A stretch of 64,000 nt of DNA from Acanthococcus lagerstroemiae (lineage: Eukaryota > Arthropoda > Insecta > Hemiptera > Eriococcidae), in contig CM063108.1 of the NCBI GenBank assembly GCA_031841125.1, positions 4,564,683-4,628,682 of the forward strand, written 5' to 3'. Made by a program: the position numbers and the translations under genes. Positions 46,991 through 58,900 of this stretch are shown here, piece by piece (within the stretch, counting starts at the first letter, position 1; the number at the start of each line of letters is the position of its first letter). The notes beneath the pieces are model-generated. The model was not told the origin of the DNA. It was given only the letters and a program-made list of their open reading frames with translations, and ran no database searches.

Positions 46991-49900
46991 ATGGCATCTA
47001 TTTTTTTTTCATTATTTGGTGTGGCTACAGGTAAGTAACGAAATTTTTATGATATGCTTATACTGTTGAAATGAAACGGAAGAAAAGTGCTTGAGAAAAA
47101 TTGACGAAACAGTGACGTTTTATCACATTTTGATTTTGGTTTTGTCATCTATTTGCGTTTTTATAGAAAAGCATAAGCCAAAAAATATGGTTTAGAGTTT
47201 TAATTTATTTTTTGCCCTTATTAGACACTGGGTGCCAACTGATAAATAATTCATGGCAGTATTTACTAAATGGTGATACTTCAACTATTTTTTGTCACTT
47301 TTTTACGGTTCAAATTTACTTTTATCTCCAATACTTTTCGGCTTTTTTATAGACATAGGAACCAGAACGATATTGAACAAAAAAAAAAAAAATCCACGAC
47401 AGTAAAACAAATTTTACTGAATTCGAAGCTACAGAGTCGATGAAAAATTGTGTGGGACTGTTTGTACTATTCTAGATAATTCCAATTTCTAATGATGTAA
47501 TTTTCTGAGCAGGTCCGAGAATTTCAGAAAAAAATTAAATGAAGAGCAACGATTCTAAAAATTACGTTTTCTCCTGATTCCGCAAAAAAATGAGCTGAAT
47601 TATAAAAAAAGCACCAGCGCATATACAGTGGGAGATACAGGGGCGGGGCTCCTTCCGAAATGTCAAGAAAAGTACTTTTTTGTTTAATATGGTTGAAAAT
47701 TTGTAAATTTTTTGCTTGCCTTGTTTGAGACTGAGATTTAGCGTTAAAAATTTTCTATGTACCTACCCTCTTCCCAAAAAATTCCAGATACCTGCCTGAA
47801 AGAGCATACTGGTTGTAATTATGATTATTTTAAGCTAAAAATTTACTGTAAACTTAAGAGACATAGAATTAATTAATTCGTTTCATTTAAAATCTATTGT
47901 CAAGAGGTATGGCCATTAGGGTGGCCCTTATGTACATGTAAAATTGTTTTTGTCGGAATTCTTAAGGTGCTACTCCCTGAAGTGGTTACCTACCATGAAA
48001 AAATGATACCTTAAAAATTTCACCTTAATTGGGCAAAGTTAATCCGTGCCTCAAACAGGGCAAAGTTCGTAAATTGTGATTGCGCGTCGCATTACCCACG
48101 GCGAGCCGCGCAGTGTAGTTGGTAGAGTGACGCAGTTATTACATATAAAAAGCCCACAACTCGCTACAACTTTATTACAATTTTTAAAGTCTTAACAATA
48201 TTATAATATTCAAGTGCAGAAATACCCTAAAACAACGTTTTCTTCTGGTAATTCCGATAATTTTTCCGGTAATTAGACACAACTTGAACAATAAATCGCT
48301 TCTGTTCTTCATTTGTGCTGAGTTTGTTATTGTACTCTTCGATAAGAAATACATCCCTTTCGGCGGCTTCATTAATGACTCGAATTTTTTTAAACATTTC
48401 TTTTGCCTTCATGTATTGTTCGTCGGTATTCCATTCCGATGGAGGTTTTTGTAAAAAAAAAAAAAAGTACCTAAGCCGAACCTTTTAAAAAATATTAACT
48501 TTTCGACACACACAAAATCGTCGATTTCTTTTTTTTACAACGTTCTGGACTTCTGCTTGTTTGATATTAATTTTTTACTTGTAATTATCATATTTTCCTC
48601 TTCAAATTCGATATCAATATTTTGGCGCATCTTTTCTTTAGTATCGCTTGGGCAGAAGAGAAACAGGGGAACGGCCTGCAAAAACGCTACTATTGTAGAG
48701 TAGACGCGAGCTTAATCGTTGTATAAAATTGAATATTAATTTATTTCATTGTACAAGTTTTTTTAATGTTTAATATTTTCAATACTGCTAAATTACCATT
48801 TTACTGTTCCTTTCTTCCGTTTACTGTTCCACATATTTTAATACTGTAGCTCAATATTTTCAATACTGCTACTTTGTCATTTTAATACTCGATCGTTTGT
48901 TTCACTTATTGTGGTAGTATTCTAATTCTAATTTAATGAGCTCATATATATTTCTCTAAACTTTTAAGCAAGTTTAAATCTGCCTATGGAGCTCTCGTTG
49001 ACATACGGGGAGGTAACAAAGAGTTTTTTCGGGGGGGGGGGGAGGCGTATCAAAGCAAAAAAAAAACCTTTTAACCTGTTAGATTCTTTCAACTGACTCA
49101 ACTCAAGATTCCCAAGTACCAAAGCAAAAGGAGAAAAACCTTTTGACTTGGGTTTTCCCAACTTTTCTCAACTCAATTCCCAAGTATCAAAGCAAAAAAA
49201 TTTATTTTGGATTTTCCTGACTCGCCTGACTAGTAAACTTTCCCAACTACTGAGGGAAAAATTCCTACGCGGGGGGGAGGGGTAGTAAGTTTCCCCCATG
49301 CGCCTCTCCCCCATCTCAGTACGTCATTGTTGACACATGGCATTGAAACTATTGGTTCGCGTAAATGGTTAGGCCTTACGAAAATACAAACTTCGCGAAT
49401 TCCTCTCATAGTGGCAGCGTTCATTTTAAATGCATGTCTGAATAAATGAACGCTGTCACTATGAGAGGAATTCGCGAAGTTTGTATTTTCGTAAGGCCTA
49501 ACCATTTACGCGAAACAATGTGCATTGCCATTGGATAACGAAAAACGTGTGTACTTTCTTTGGGCTATTCCCAAAAATAATACCAAACTCAGCCAGTTTT
49601 TTGTAATCATCTCGCCTAAGTTTTAACTAGTCTGTGTAATGGTCCGTACATAGCCGCGTCGTTTTACCGAGAACACCGCGTGGCTCGGCGCGGGCTATAA
49701 TCATGCGACGCGCTACTGCCATACACAAACTTTAACATATGTTTGAGGCACGGGTTACCCTTGACCAATTTTGATAAAATTTTTTTGGTATGAGTTTTTC
49801 ATGGTTGGTAACCATTTTAGAAGGTAGCATCCACAAAATTCAAACTTTTAAAAATAGGGGCCACCCTAATGGTCATGTTTACAGGGACTGAAATTTACTT

Positions 49901-52900
49901 TGTCAAATGCGGCCACAGAGATGATCACATTTCAGCTTTTCATCTAACCATTTGTGGCCACTTGGAAAATGTTCAAGTTATTACATTATTTTCTTTTTCT
50001 AATCATCTCCTCTGTTTTATCTTTTCTACTTTTCTCAAGGAAAGTGAGAAAAATCATCCCATCTCATTTCAGAACGAGCAGAACTTGAATTTTTCTCCTC
50101 GAGAAAAGGAAACCTACCAAGTCTAAGAGATATTCTCAACAATAGAATATTATGTCGCACGATTTTGGCAGGCATTCCGTTTAGGGTTCTGTGGTGCTCC
50201 CATGCGCATTTGAGGTTATCTGGTATACTCGTACACCCCTTGGCTATTAAACCCCTCAGTTTCTGGGCCCCTCGCTGGTGACCTTGGACCCTCTCCGCAG
50301 CCGATCCCATATGTCTGTTCCGGTGCCAACCTCTCCTACACTATAGTTTAGTTTTTGTTTTTGCTTTCATGCTATCATTTCCCGTTTTTCAAAAAATTTG
50401 TTCCCTTCAATTCAGTACATTTGTAAAACTGTCAAATCTGTCCCTCACCTGTACTGGGACCTACGTGCCCTGTCGGGGGAACACAACTAATGTAATGAAT
50501 AAATAAATAGATAAAATAAAATAAAAATTTCTGATAATTTCAAAAAAATATCATTAGAAGTCTTCGAAAATATTCTCCGCTGATTTTCAAAAAATTTCAT
50601 CAGAAATCTTCTTGAAAAATTTTCAAGCATTTCCAAAAAATTTCATCAAAATTCTTGGGGGAAAATCTCCAATTCCATCGTATGAGTGTGACAAATCTTT
50701 TCGCAACAGGAAACAATTTTCTTTCTTAAAAAAAAAAAAAAAAAAGGGGTGGCGTTTATTCTATTTTTTTATCCAAAGAGAAAAAATAAGTACATTTTAT
50801 TTTCAAAAAAAGGGAGAAACTATTTTGCCAATAATTTTTTCATTTCTCCTTTTTGGATTATTTTACTTTTGGATTACAATTTTGTCTCCCACTGTTTTCT
50901 GAGTTTATGGTGAATTTTATTATAATCCTCCTCTTATTTTTCTTTCCTTTTTTTTTTGAAATTCTTATCTTTGCGACTTGAATTTATCGGACTAGGAAAT
51001 ATTCGGGCAAAAACTCTGATGGTTTTTGAAGAATTTTATCAAAAATCTTCAGGAAAAATATTCGATATTCTCCGAAGAATTTTATTGGAAATCTTCGAGA
51101 AGAATGTTCATTGATTTTCAAGGAATCTCATCGGAATTTTTTGTGAAAAAATGTTACACTCATACGATGGAATTGGAGATTTTTCCCAAGATTTTTGATG
51201 AAATTTTTTGGAAATGCTTGAAAAAATTTTCCGAAGATTTCTGATGAAATTTTCTGAAAATCAGCGGAGAATATTTTCGAATATTTCTAATGAAATTTTT
51301 TTGAAATTATCAGAAATTTTTATTTTATTTTATCTATTTATTTATTCATTACATTAGTTGGGTTCCCCCGACAGGTGCACGAACAGATTTGACAGTTTTA
51401 CAAATGTACTGAATTGAAAGGAACAAATTTTTTGAAAAACGGGGAGTGATAGCATGAAAGCAAAAACAAAAACTAAACTATAGTGTAGGAGAGGTTGGCA
51501 CCAGAACAGACATATGGGATCGGCTGCGGAGAGGGTCCAAGGTCACCAGCGAGGGGCCCAGAAACTGAGGGGTTTAATAGCCAAGGGGTGTACGAGTATA
51601 CCAGATAACCTCAAATGCGCATGGGAGCACCACAGAACCCTAAACGGAATGCCTGCCAAAATCGTGCGACATAATATTCTATTGTTGAGAATATCTCTTA
51701 GACTTGGTAGGTTTCCTTTTCTCGAGGAGAAAAATTCAAGTTCTGCTCGTTCTGAAATGAGATGGGATGATTTTTTCTCACTTTCCTTGAGAAAAGTAGA
51801 AAAGATAAAACAGAGGAGATGATTAGAAAAAGAAAATAATGTAATAACTTGAACATTTTCCAAGTGGCCACAAATGGTTAGATGAAAAGCTGAAATGTGA
51901 TCATCTCTGTGGCCGCATTTGACAAAGTAAATTCCAGTCCCTGTAAACATGATCATTAGGGTGGCCCCTATTTTTAAAAGTTTGAATTTTGTGGATGCTA
52001 CCTTCTAAAATGGTTACCAACCATGAAAAACTCATACCAAAAAAATTTTATCAAAATTGGTCAAGGGTAACCCGTGCCTCAAACATATGTTAAAGTTTGT
52101 GTATGGCAGTAGCGCGTCGCATGATTATAGCCCGCGCCGAGCCACGCGGTGTTCTCGGTAAAACGACGCGGCTATGTACGGACCATTACACAGACTAGTT
52201 AAAACTTAATCGAGATGATTACAAAAAACTGGCTGAGTTTGGTATTATTTTTGGGAACAGCCCAAAGAAAGTACACACGTTTTTCGTTATCCAATGGCAA
52301 TGCACATTGTTTCGCGTAAATGGTTAGGCCTTACGAAAATACAAACTTCGCGAATTCCTCTCATAGTGACAGCGTTCATTTATTCAGACATGCATTTAAA
52401 ATGAACGCTGCCACTATGAGAGGAATTCGCGAAGTTTGTATTTTCGTAAGGCCTAACCATTTACGCGAACCAATAGTTTCAATGCCATGTGTCAACAATG
52501 ACGTACTGAGATGGGGAGGGGCGCATGGGGGAAACTTACTACCCCCTCCCCCCCGCGTAGGAATTTTTCCCTCAGTAGTTGGGAAAATTTACTAGTCAGG
52601 CGAGTCAGGAAAATCCAAAATAAATTTTTTTGCTTTGATACTTGGGAATTGAGTTGAGAAAAGTTGGGAAAACCCAAGTCAAAAGGTTCTATTGTTGAGA
52701 ATATCTCATAGAAATATTAGTTTTGCCAAGTTTCTTCTATTTTCCAGGCTCAAAATCTCAAAACCAATCAGAAGCTCATTATAAGTGATATCAGGAGGAC
52801 AGTACATGAAGACTTTATAGTGTAGTTATTTTAAATAACTTTTTTGAATTTTTTCAATTTTGTTAATACTTTTTTGAGTTGCAGCGTCCCATATAATGGC

Positions 52901-55900
52901 AGAAAATTCCAAAATTGACCCAACAAATGTAGCATAAAGTATTTTCAGAGTTATGAAGAAATGTAGCAGTAAAAATGTGAAAAATGCGACAAACTTAAGA
53001 AATTGAATTTAATTGATATTATAAGTTTTTAAATAACTCGTACACGAAAATGAAGTAAGATTCATTAATATTTGTAGTCACACTCTGGAGGACTGATCAA
53101 AGACTTATGAAAACAACTTTTCAAAAGTAAAAAAATCATAAAACACGAAAAATTAGAGAAAGATAAAATAAACCTAGTCCGACAGGTATCGAAAAACTTC
53201 ACTCTACTGAAATACGAGAATTCAGTTTACCAATTTATAGAAAATCGTAGTAATCCTGAAGAAATAATCAGTGTTGAGCAAGAATCTTGAAGAAGAAAAA
53301 TAAAATTTTAAATAAGAGTAACTCTACAAAATGGGAAAATGGACTGTATTTAATATTTTCTGTCTTCAAAAAATCATACAAATAATCAATTACGGTTTAG
53401 AAAGAGTGTACTTGCACATTTTAGAAAAATAATCAAAGTTATGGCTACGATTTTGTGTTTATTACGGGAAAAAGTTAAGAAACGCCTATTTTGAGAAACT
53501 GATTATATTTTACTTTTTTTTAAAGTTGTGCTTAAGCATAAGTATTTGTTCTGAAAAATATATGAGATCAATTAGAAATAAAATTACTTTACCGTTTTTT
53601 TTTTTTTTTTTTTTTTTAAATTTTCTTTCGTTAATATAAGTTGGACAATTCGCAAGAAACTGGAAATTCAGGGGTGTACTCACAGAATTTTCTCTTTTCT
53701 GTTCAAAATGAATTTATTTTGCCCACAGCTCTGTTCCGTAATTGCCTGAAATTATTTATTTAAAAATATGGTCAGCTATTGGAACATCATGTAGTCAGCT
53801 ACTGGTAAACCTGGTCAGGCATTCATGCAATTTAGTGTCCATTTTGGAGTGTGAGTAAACTTGGTAATATTCTGTATGTAGGGTGTGCCAGTTCACTTTT
53901 TTTTGGGGGGGGGGAATTCCACTGAAGATGGCGTAACAGCCGAAAGCGCTCTGGACTACAGAAGAGAAAAAAAGTGAATTGACACACGCTACGTACAGAA
54001 TATTCATGCAATTTGTATACCTTGGAAAAAATTAGTTATCAAATTATTTTAAATTTCAAAACAAATATAAATTCAATTCAAAAATTTAATTACTTAGTCG
54101 AGTCAGAGACGTCACTAGAAAATTTTTGAGGGGGTAATTTTTGCACTAGTGTTGACCTACATTTATCGGCGTCGGTGGATTTTTTTGGGGCAACGGGGAA
54201 GTAATTTTTTTTCTGCTGATAATATTGATCATCGTTGGTATTTGAATTTGGGGCAGGGTAATTTTAATCATTTCTACCCCCGTAAGTATTACCCGTCTAC
54301 CCTCGCCCCTAGCGACGCCCATGAGTCAAATGTCCAAATTTTAATTTAAAATAATCACCACGTACTTATGATCAACACACAAAAAGAAACAATTTTTTAT
54401 TAGCCAAATACGGCCTAAACAGTCAGCTACTAGTATATTTACCTTGCATTATGATTGACACTTCAAACAGAAATTGAGAAGAGGAGAGAGAAAAAAAAAA
54501 GATTGTAAAACCTAGGCATCACAGCGTAACGCATTCTTATATGAGTATCTCATAGCTCCGCGACGTTGTTGGAAACTGGGCGCCTCTCAGCCAGTTTTCA
54601 TTATATTGGACGCTGTTAAATGTAGGGGGCTATTTATTTTGCGAATAAGTCGATAAGGGGAAGGATACCAAATTCGGGATTGGTGGTACAAAATGGTACA
54701 AAATAGGTACAAAATTTTGATACCATTCCGGATGCCGAATGCTTCCATGGGGGGGGGGGCTAGGAGGCTACTTATTTTGCGAATAAATCGGTAAGGGGGA
54801 GGATACCAAATTCGGGATTGGTGGTACAAAATGGTACAAAATAGGTACAAAATTTTGATACCACTCCGGATGCCGAATGCTTCCATGGGGGGGGGGGCTA
54901 GGAGGCTACTTGTTTTGCGAATAAGTCGGGAAGGGGGAGGGTACCAAATTCGGGATTGGTGGTTCAAAATGGTACAAAATAGGTACAAAATTTTGATACC
55001 ATTCCGGATGATGAATGCTTCCATGGGGGGGGGGGCTAGGAGGCTACTTATTTTGCGAATAAATCGGTAAGGGGGAGGATACCAAATTCGGGATTGGTGG
55101 TACAAAATGGTACAAAATTTTGATACCACTCCGGATGCCGAATGCTTCCATGGGGGGGGGCTAGGAGGCTACTTGTTTTGCGAATAAGTCGGGAAGGGGG
55201 AGGGTACAAAATTCGGGATTGGTGGTTCAAAATGGTACAAAATAGGTACAAAATTTCCGTATCACTTCCGATGCGATATTCTCATTTGGGGGGGGATACG
55301 TTTCGCTAGCCCCCAAATTTATTTTTTAAAAAATGCGGGTAATGATGTGGGTACAAAATTCGGGATTGATGGTACAAATTGGTACAAAATAGGTATAAAA
55401 TTATGAGATAGTTTTTGACTTCGGAATCTAATTTGGGGGGGGGGGGCTGGCGAAACGGACCTAAGTAGATACACAGCTGTACCCAAAAAACACAATAAAA
55501 TTCGGAAACACTAACCTTTTTTAAAATAAATTAAGTATAGAGAAATAAAGAATTTACCTCGTGCAAGTATTTTATTGTGATCCCGCTTTCTTCAGAGGCC
55601 GAAACGTCCGAAACTCCAGACATTTTCTGGCCGGTAAAATTGAAACCGTTAACTTGAAAACACGCAACTACAAATAACGAACTCGAAATTCAAACCGACT
55701 TCACGCGTGATGACAATGAGTACAAACAAAGAAATTACCCGCATAGATCGTGCCAACATAGAACGCATAACGTAATCATAATCTGGCGAAATTCTATAAA
55801 AATTTACACATAATGGTCATTTAACTGGTGACACATTGTGACACATGTGTGGACACATTGTGGCGCATAACGCAGTCATAATCTGACGAAATATTATAAA

Positions 55901-58900
55901 AACCTACACATAATTGCCATTTAATTAGCTACACATTCTGACACATGCGTGGCTCCTTGTCCCTGTGTCGGTCGACTGAGACGCACTCTACTTCTTGCTG
56001 GTGGAGGACTACTGAACTACACCTTTTCGCCATAAAATGGCACTTGAGACGACTTTGTGACGCTTTTTGAGCGCCACATGAAGAGATTTTGCATACTGAG
56101 CCAGCCCCCCTTAGAAGTTGGAGAAAATTAATTTGCCCCAAAAGATGCGCTACCCTCCGAAATAAAAATCCGTATTTGCCGCGCGTCGATACGACTCCAT
56201 CTCCTTAACGGTGACAAAATGTGGGAATTAAACACCTTGTAGGTTTGCTATCGTGAATATATGATTTTCAAACTATTGCTTTCAAAGAAAACCAACAGTC
56301 GCGAAACTGAAACTCGGAATGAAGAAGAAAGGTCAAGAATGAGGATCAAATTTTCCGGCACATCCCCTCGTGTGTTCCTGTTCTATACTTTTTAGGTGCC
56401 ATCATCGGTAACAAGGCTTTTATATCTTAATTTATACATGTATCTTAACGTATACTTTCTATCCGATAAAGAACTGCGTGATTCGTAAAGAATTACAATG
56501 TAGATTCTGGATTTATTTTTTCTTCTTCGGATTATATAATGATATTGGCTCCCTAATTTTGGATAATATATGCAGTATGCGGTGAGATAATATGCAGTTA
56601 TGCAGTATGCGAAATATACTATTTCACATGCTATCATTTTACTTTACTTTATATTACGTATTTCCTTCAGATAGGTGTACGAAAACGAATTACATTAGTA
56701 CCTACATATCAACTGCTAACATGTTCACACCATCCTGAAGCAGGCCCATCGGGGTAATTTTAGGTTAGAGAGTGCGGTGTTGGGGGAGGGGGAACTTTGA
56801 TGTCTGTGCACCGCCATACGTCACACCATCATCGATCCACGGCTAACATGATAGTACGTATTTACACTCCTCTGCACGCTGTCACCTATTCCATCCACCG
56901 TATAAGGCATAAGCTCCGTCACCCGCTTCTACCCAACATCTCGTGGCACTACTTAAGGGCAGGGCAACTCCTTTTCCTCTCCCTGTCCAGTGGTATCCAC
57001 AAAGTGCTCGTTAGTTTCCATTGTGCTCTCCTTTCCCTAGACATATAACCCGCATATTTAGGTTTCAATTTTCTTGATTTTGTAAGCTATTTTTATAGTG
57101 TCAGTTCTTTTTCTAATGTCCCTAATCATGTTTTTATCTTTTAGCCAAATCCTCAGAATGCTACATAGCATGGAGTTATGGGTGTTTATCAATTGTTTCA
57201 GTTGATTTTGTGTCAGAGTTTTAAGTTTGGGCACCGTAGCACAGGAATATTTTTATTTTGGTTGAAAGTATCAATTTGCTCCTAAAGATACTTTTATAGT
57301 CTTAAAAAGCTTTCCAAAAGCACTGGATATTCTTGTGTTTACTGCTTTCTTCATGTGTTTGCAGACAAAATGATTTAATCCAAGTACCGACACACATTTA
57401 CCCTTAAAGCTTTTGCCCCATCGATTAGTAGTTCGTTGACCCTTCCCCAATTGGAAATGAATTTTGTTTTTGAGAGATTCATTGTTAGTCCAAAGTCCTC
57501 ACTTCTTTGTTTTAATACCTAAACCATTTCCCCCATTTCTTCGAAAATTTAACAACCCTATTACAATATCATCAGCAAACCTTAAGTTATTGAGCCATAC
57601 ACCCAGAACTTTGATACCTTTATTCTCTCATTCCATGTTTCTGGAAATCATTTCTATTCACAGTTAAAAAGATTTGGGAATGTTGGTCGCCCTTAACATT
57701 CCTTGGGATTAGAAGTCAATGGAATTCAATACAACTAAATCATTTTTACTTTTGTTTCAGGGAGTTTGTTGCTCGTAGTAGTTCAGTCAAATACAGTCGA
57801 AATAAATCAGGGGAATGTAGAGGGCACAACACTAGTTGCCAGGAACGGTAGAATATTTAATGCGTTTTATGGAATCCCGTATGCGAAAGCACCGAATGGA
57901 GATCTACGATTCCAAGTTAGAAATCTGAACAGATATCTAATAATTATAATTTATCAGAAAATATGGTAATTAATAAAATACCTAATGATGATTTATTAGA
58001 AAATTTGAGATATTTTTATTTATTTTTATTTATTTTTATTTATAGCTTTCGAAAATACATCATAATATAGGATTCTAAATTATCAGTGTAATGTTATTTT
58101 AATATTAGTCTAACTTTAAATTAATTTACATTAAAATTTAACCTTCAGAAGTACTCATTTCCCTTTCGGGAGAAAGCTCTCCTCAACCTTTTGCCATTCC
58201 GGTCTATGCATAGCCACTTGGTGATACATTCTGTGTGTTAGCAGGTTCTTGATGAAGTCGTCCGCCCATCGTAATTTTTGTCTTCCGGGGTTGCGTTTTC
58301 TATATCCTAAGTACCATTGAGTTGTTTTTTCTACTCAGTTGTTCCCTCCTCGTCTAGCTATGAGACCCGCCCAATCCCACTTCTTGTTAAGACATTCTTC
58401 CACTAAATTTTTGTTGTTGGGCAGGAACTTTTTTACTTTTGAGGTTCTTATGCTGTTTTATATTTAGCATGGCTTTTTCCATTTTATTCTGCATCACTTG
58501 TAGCCAGTTCTGTTCTCGTTGACGCAGGGCCCATGTTTGTGCCCCGTATGAAACGGCGGGAACAATACATGCATTAAAGACTTTTGATTTTATTCTTGGT
58601 CTAAAATTATTTTTGAAGATTTTCTTTAACATCCAGAATTTTGAGCATCCGATTCGAATTCGTCTTTTGATTTCTTTTTTATATCTCTCGTCGAATCCTA
58701 CCAATTGGCCTAGATATATCACCTCTTCGATTTTTTGTATATTTCTCTTTTCTATTGTGACGTTTCGGCGGTATTCTGTATTTGCAATTATGTGTGTTTT
58801 TCCTAAATTGATTTCTAGCCCTGCTATTTTACCCTTTTCGTGTAGTTCGTTGAGCATAATTTCGAGCTCTTGTTGCGTACTAGCTATAACCGCTACATCA

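Larger units (their letters stand above)
47913..49870. mobile_element. DNA transposon with long inverted ends (TTAGGGTGGCCC)
   Basis: Left end TTAGGGTGGCCC and right end GGGGCCACCCTAA. The inverted similarity extends about 220 bp inward (to about 48135 and 49640), including GTGCCTCAAAC and GCGCGTCGCAT. The flanks TGGCCA / TGGTCA may be a 6-bp duplication. The inside holds a transposase-like C-terminal remnant and a CAGGGACGTA-family MITE. Superfamily not recognised. Confidence 0.65.
49138..50692 (+). repeat. Left arm of a large inverted repeat
   Basis: About 1.55 kb that recurs as its reverse complement at 51154-52688, with few differences (for example an extra ~24 bp near 50460 in this arm). 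It contains the end of a MITE, a 159-bp palindrome, the right end of the TTAGGGTGGCCC element and a LINE 3' end. Confidence 0.9.

Noticed and set aside
49230..49505. 91-residue ORF present twice (also 52320-52595)
   Set aside because: It runs through a palindromic MITE and is duplicated only because of the large inverted repeat.
54587..55129. 180-residue protein-coding gene on the minus strand
   Set aside because: The frame is only the minisatellite unit read in a multiple of three; no domain, and it lies in an intron.
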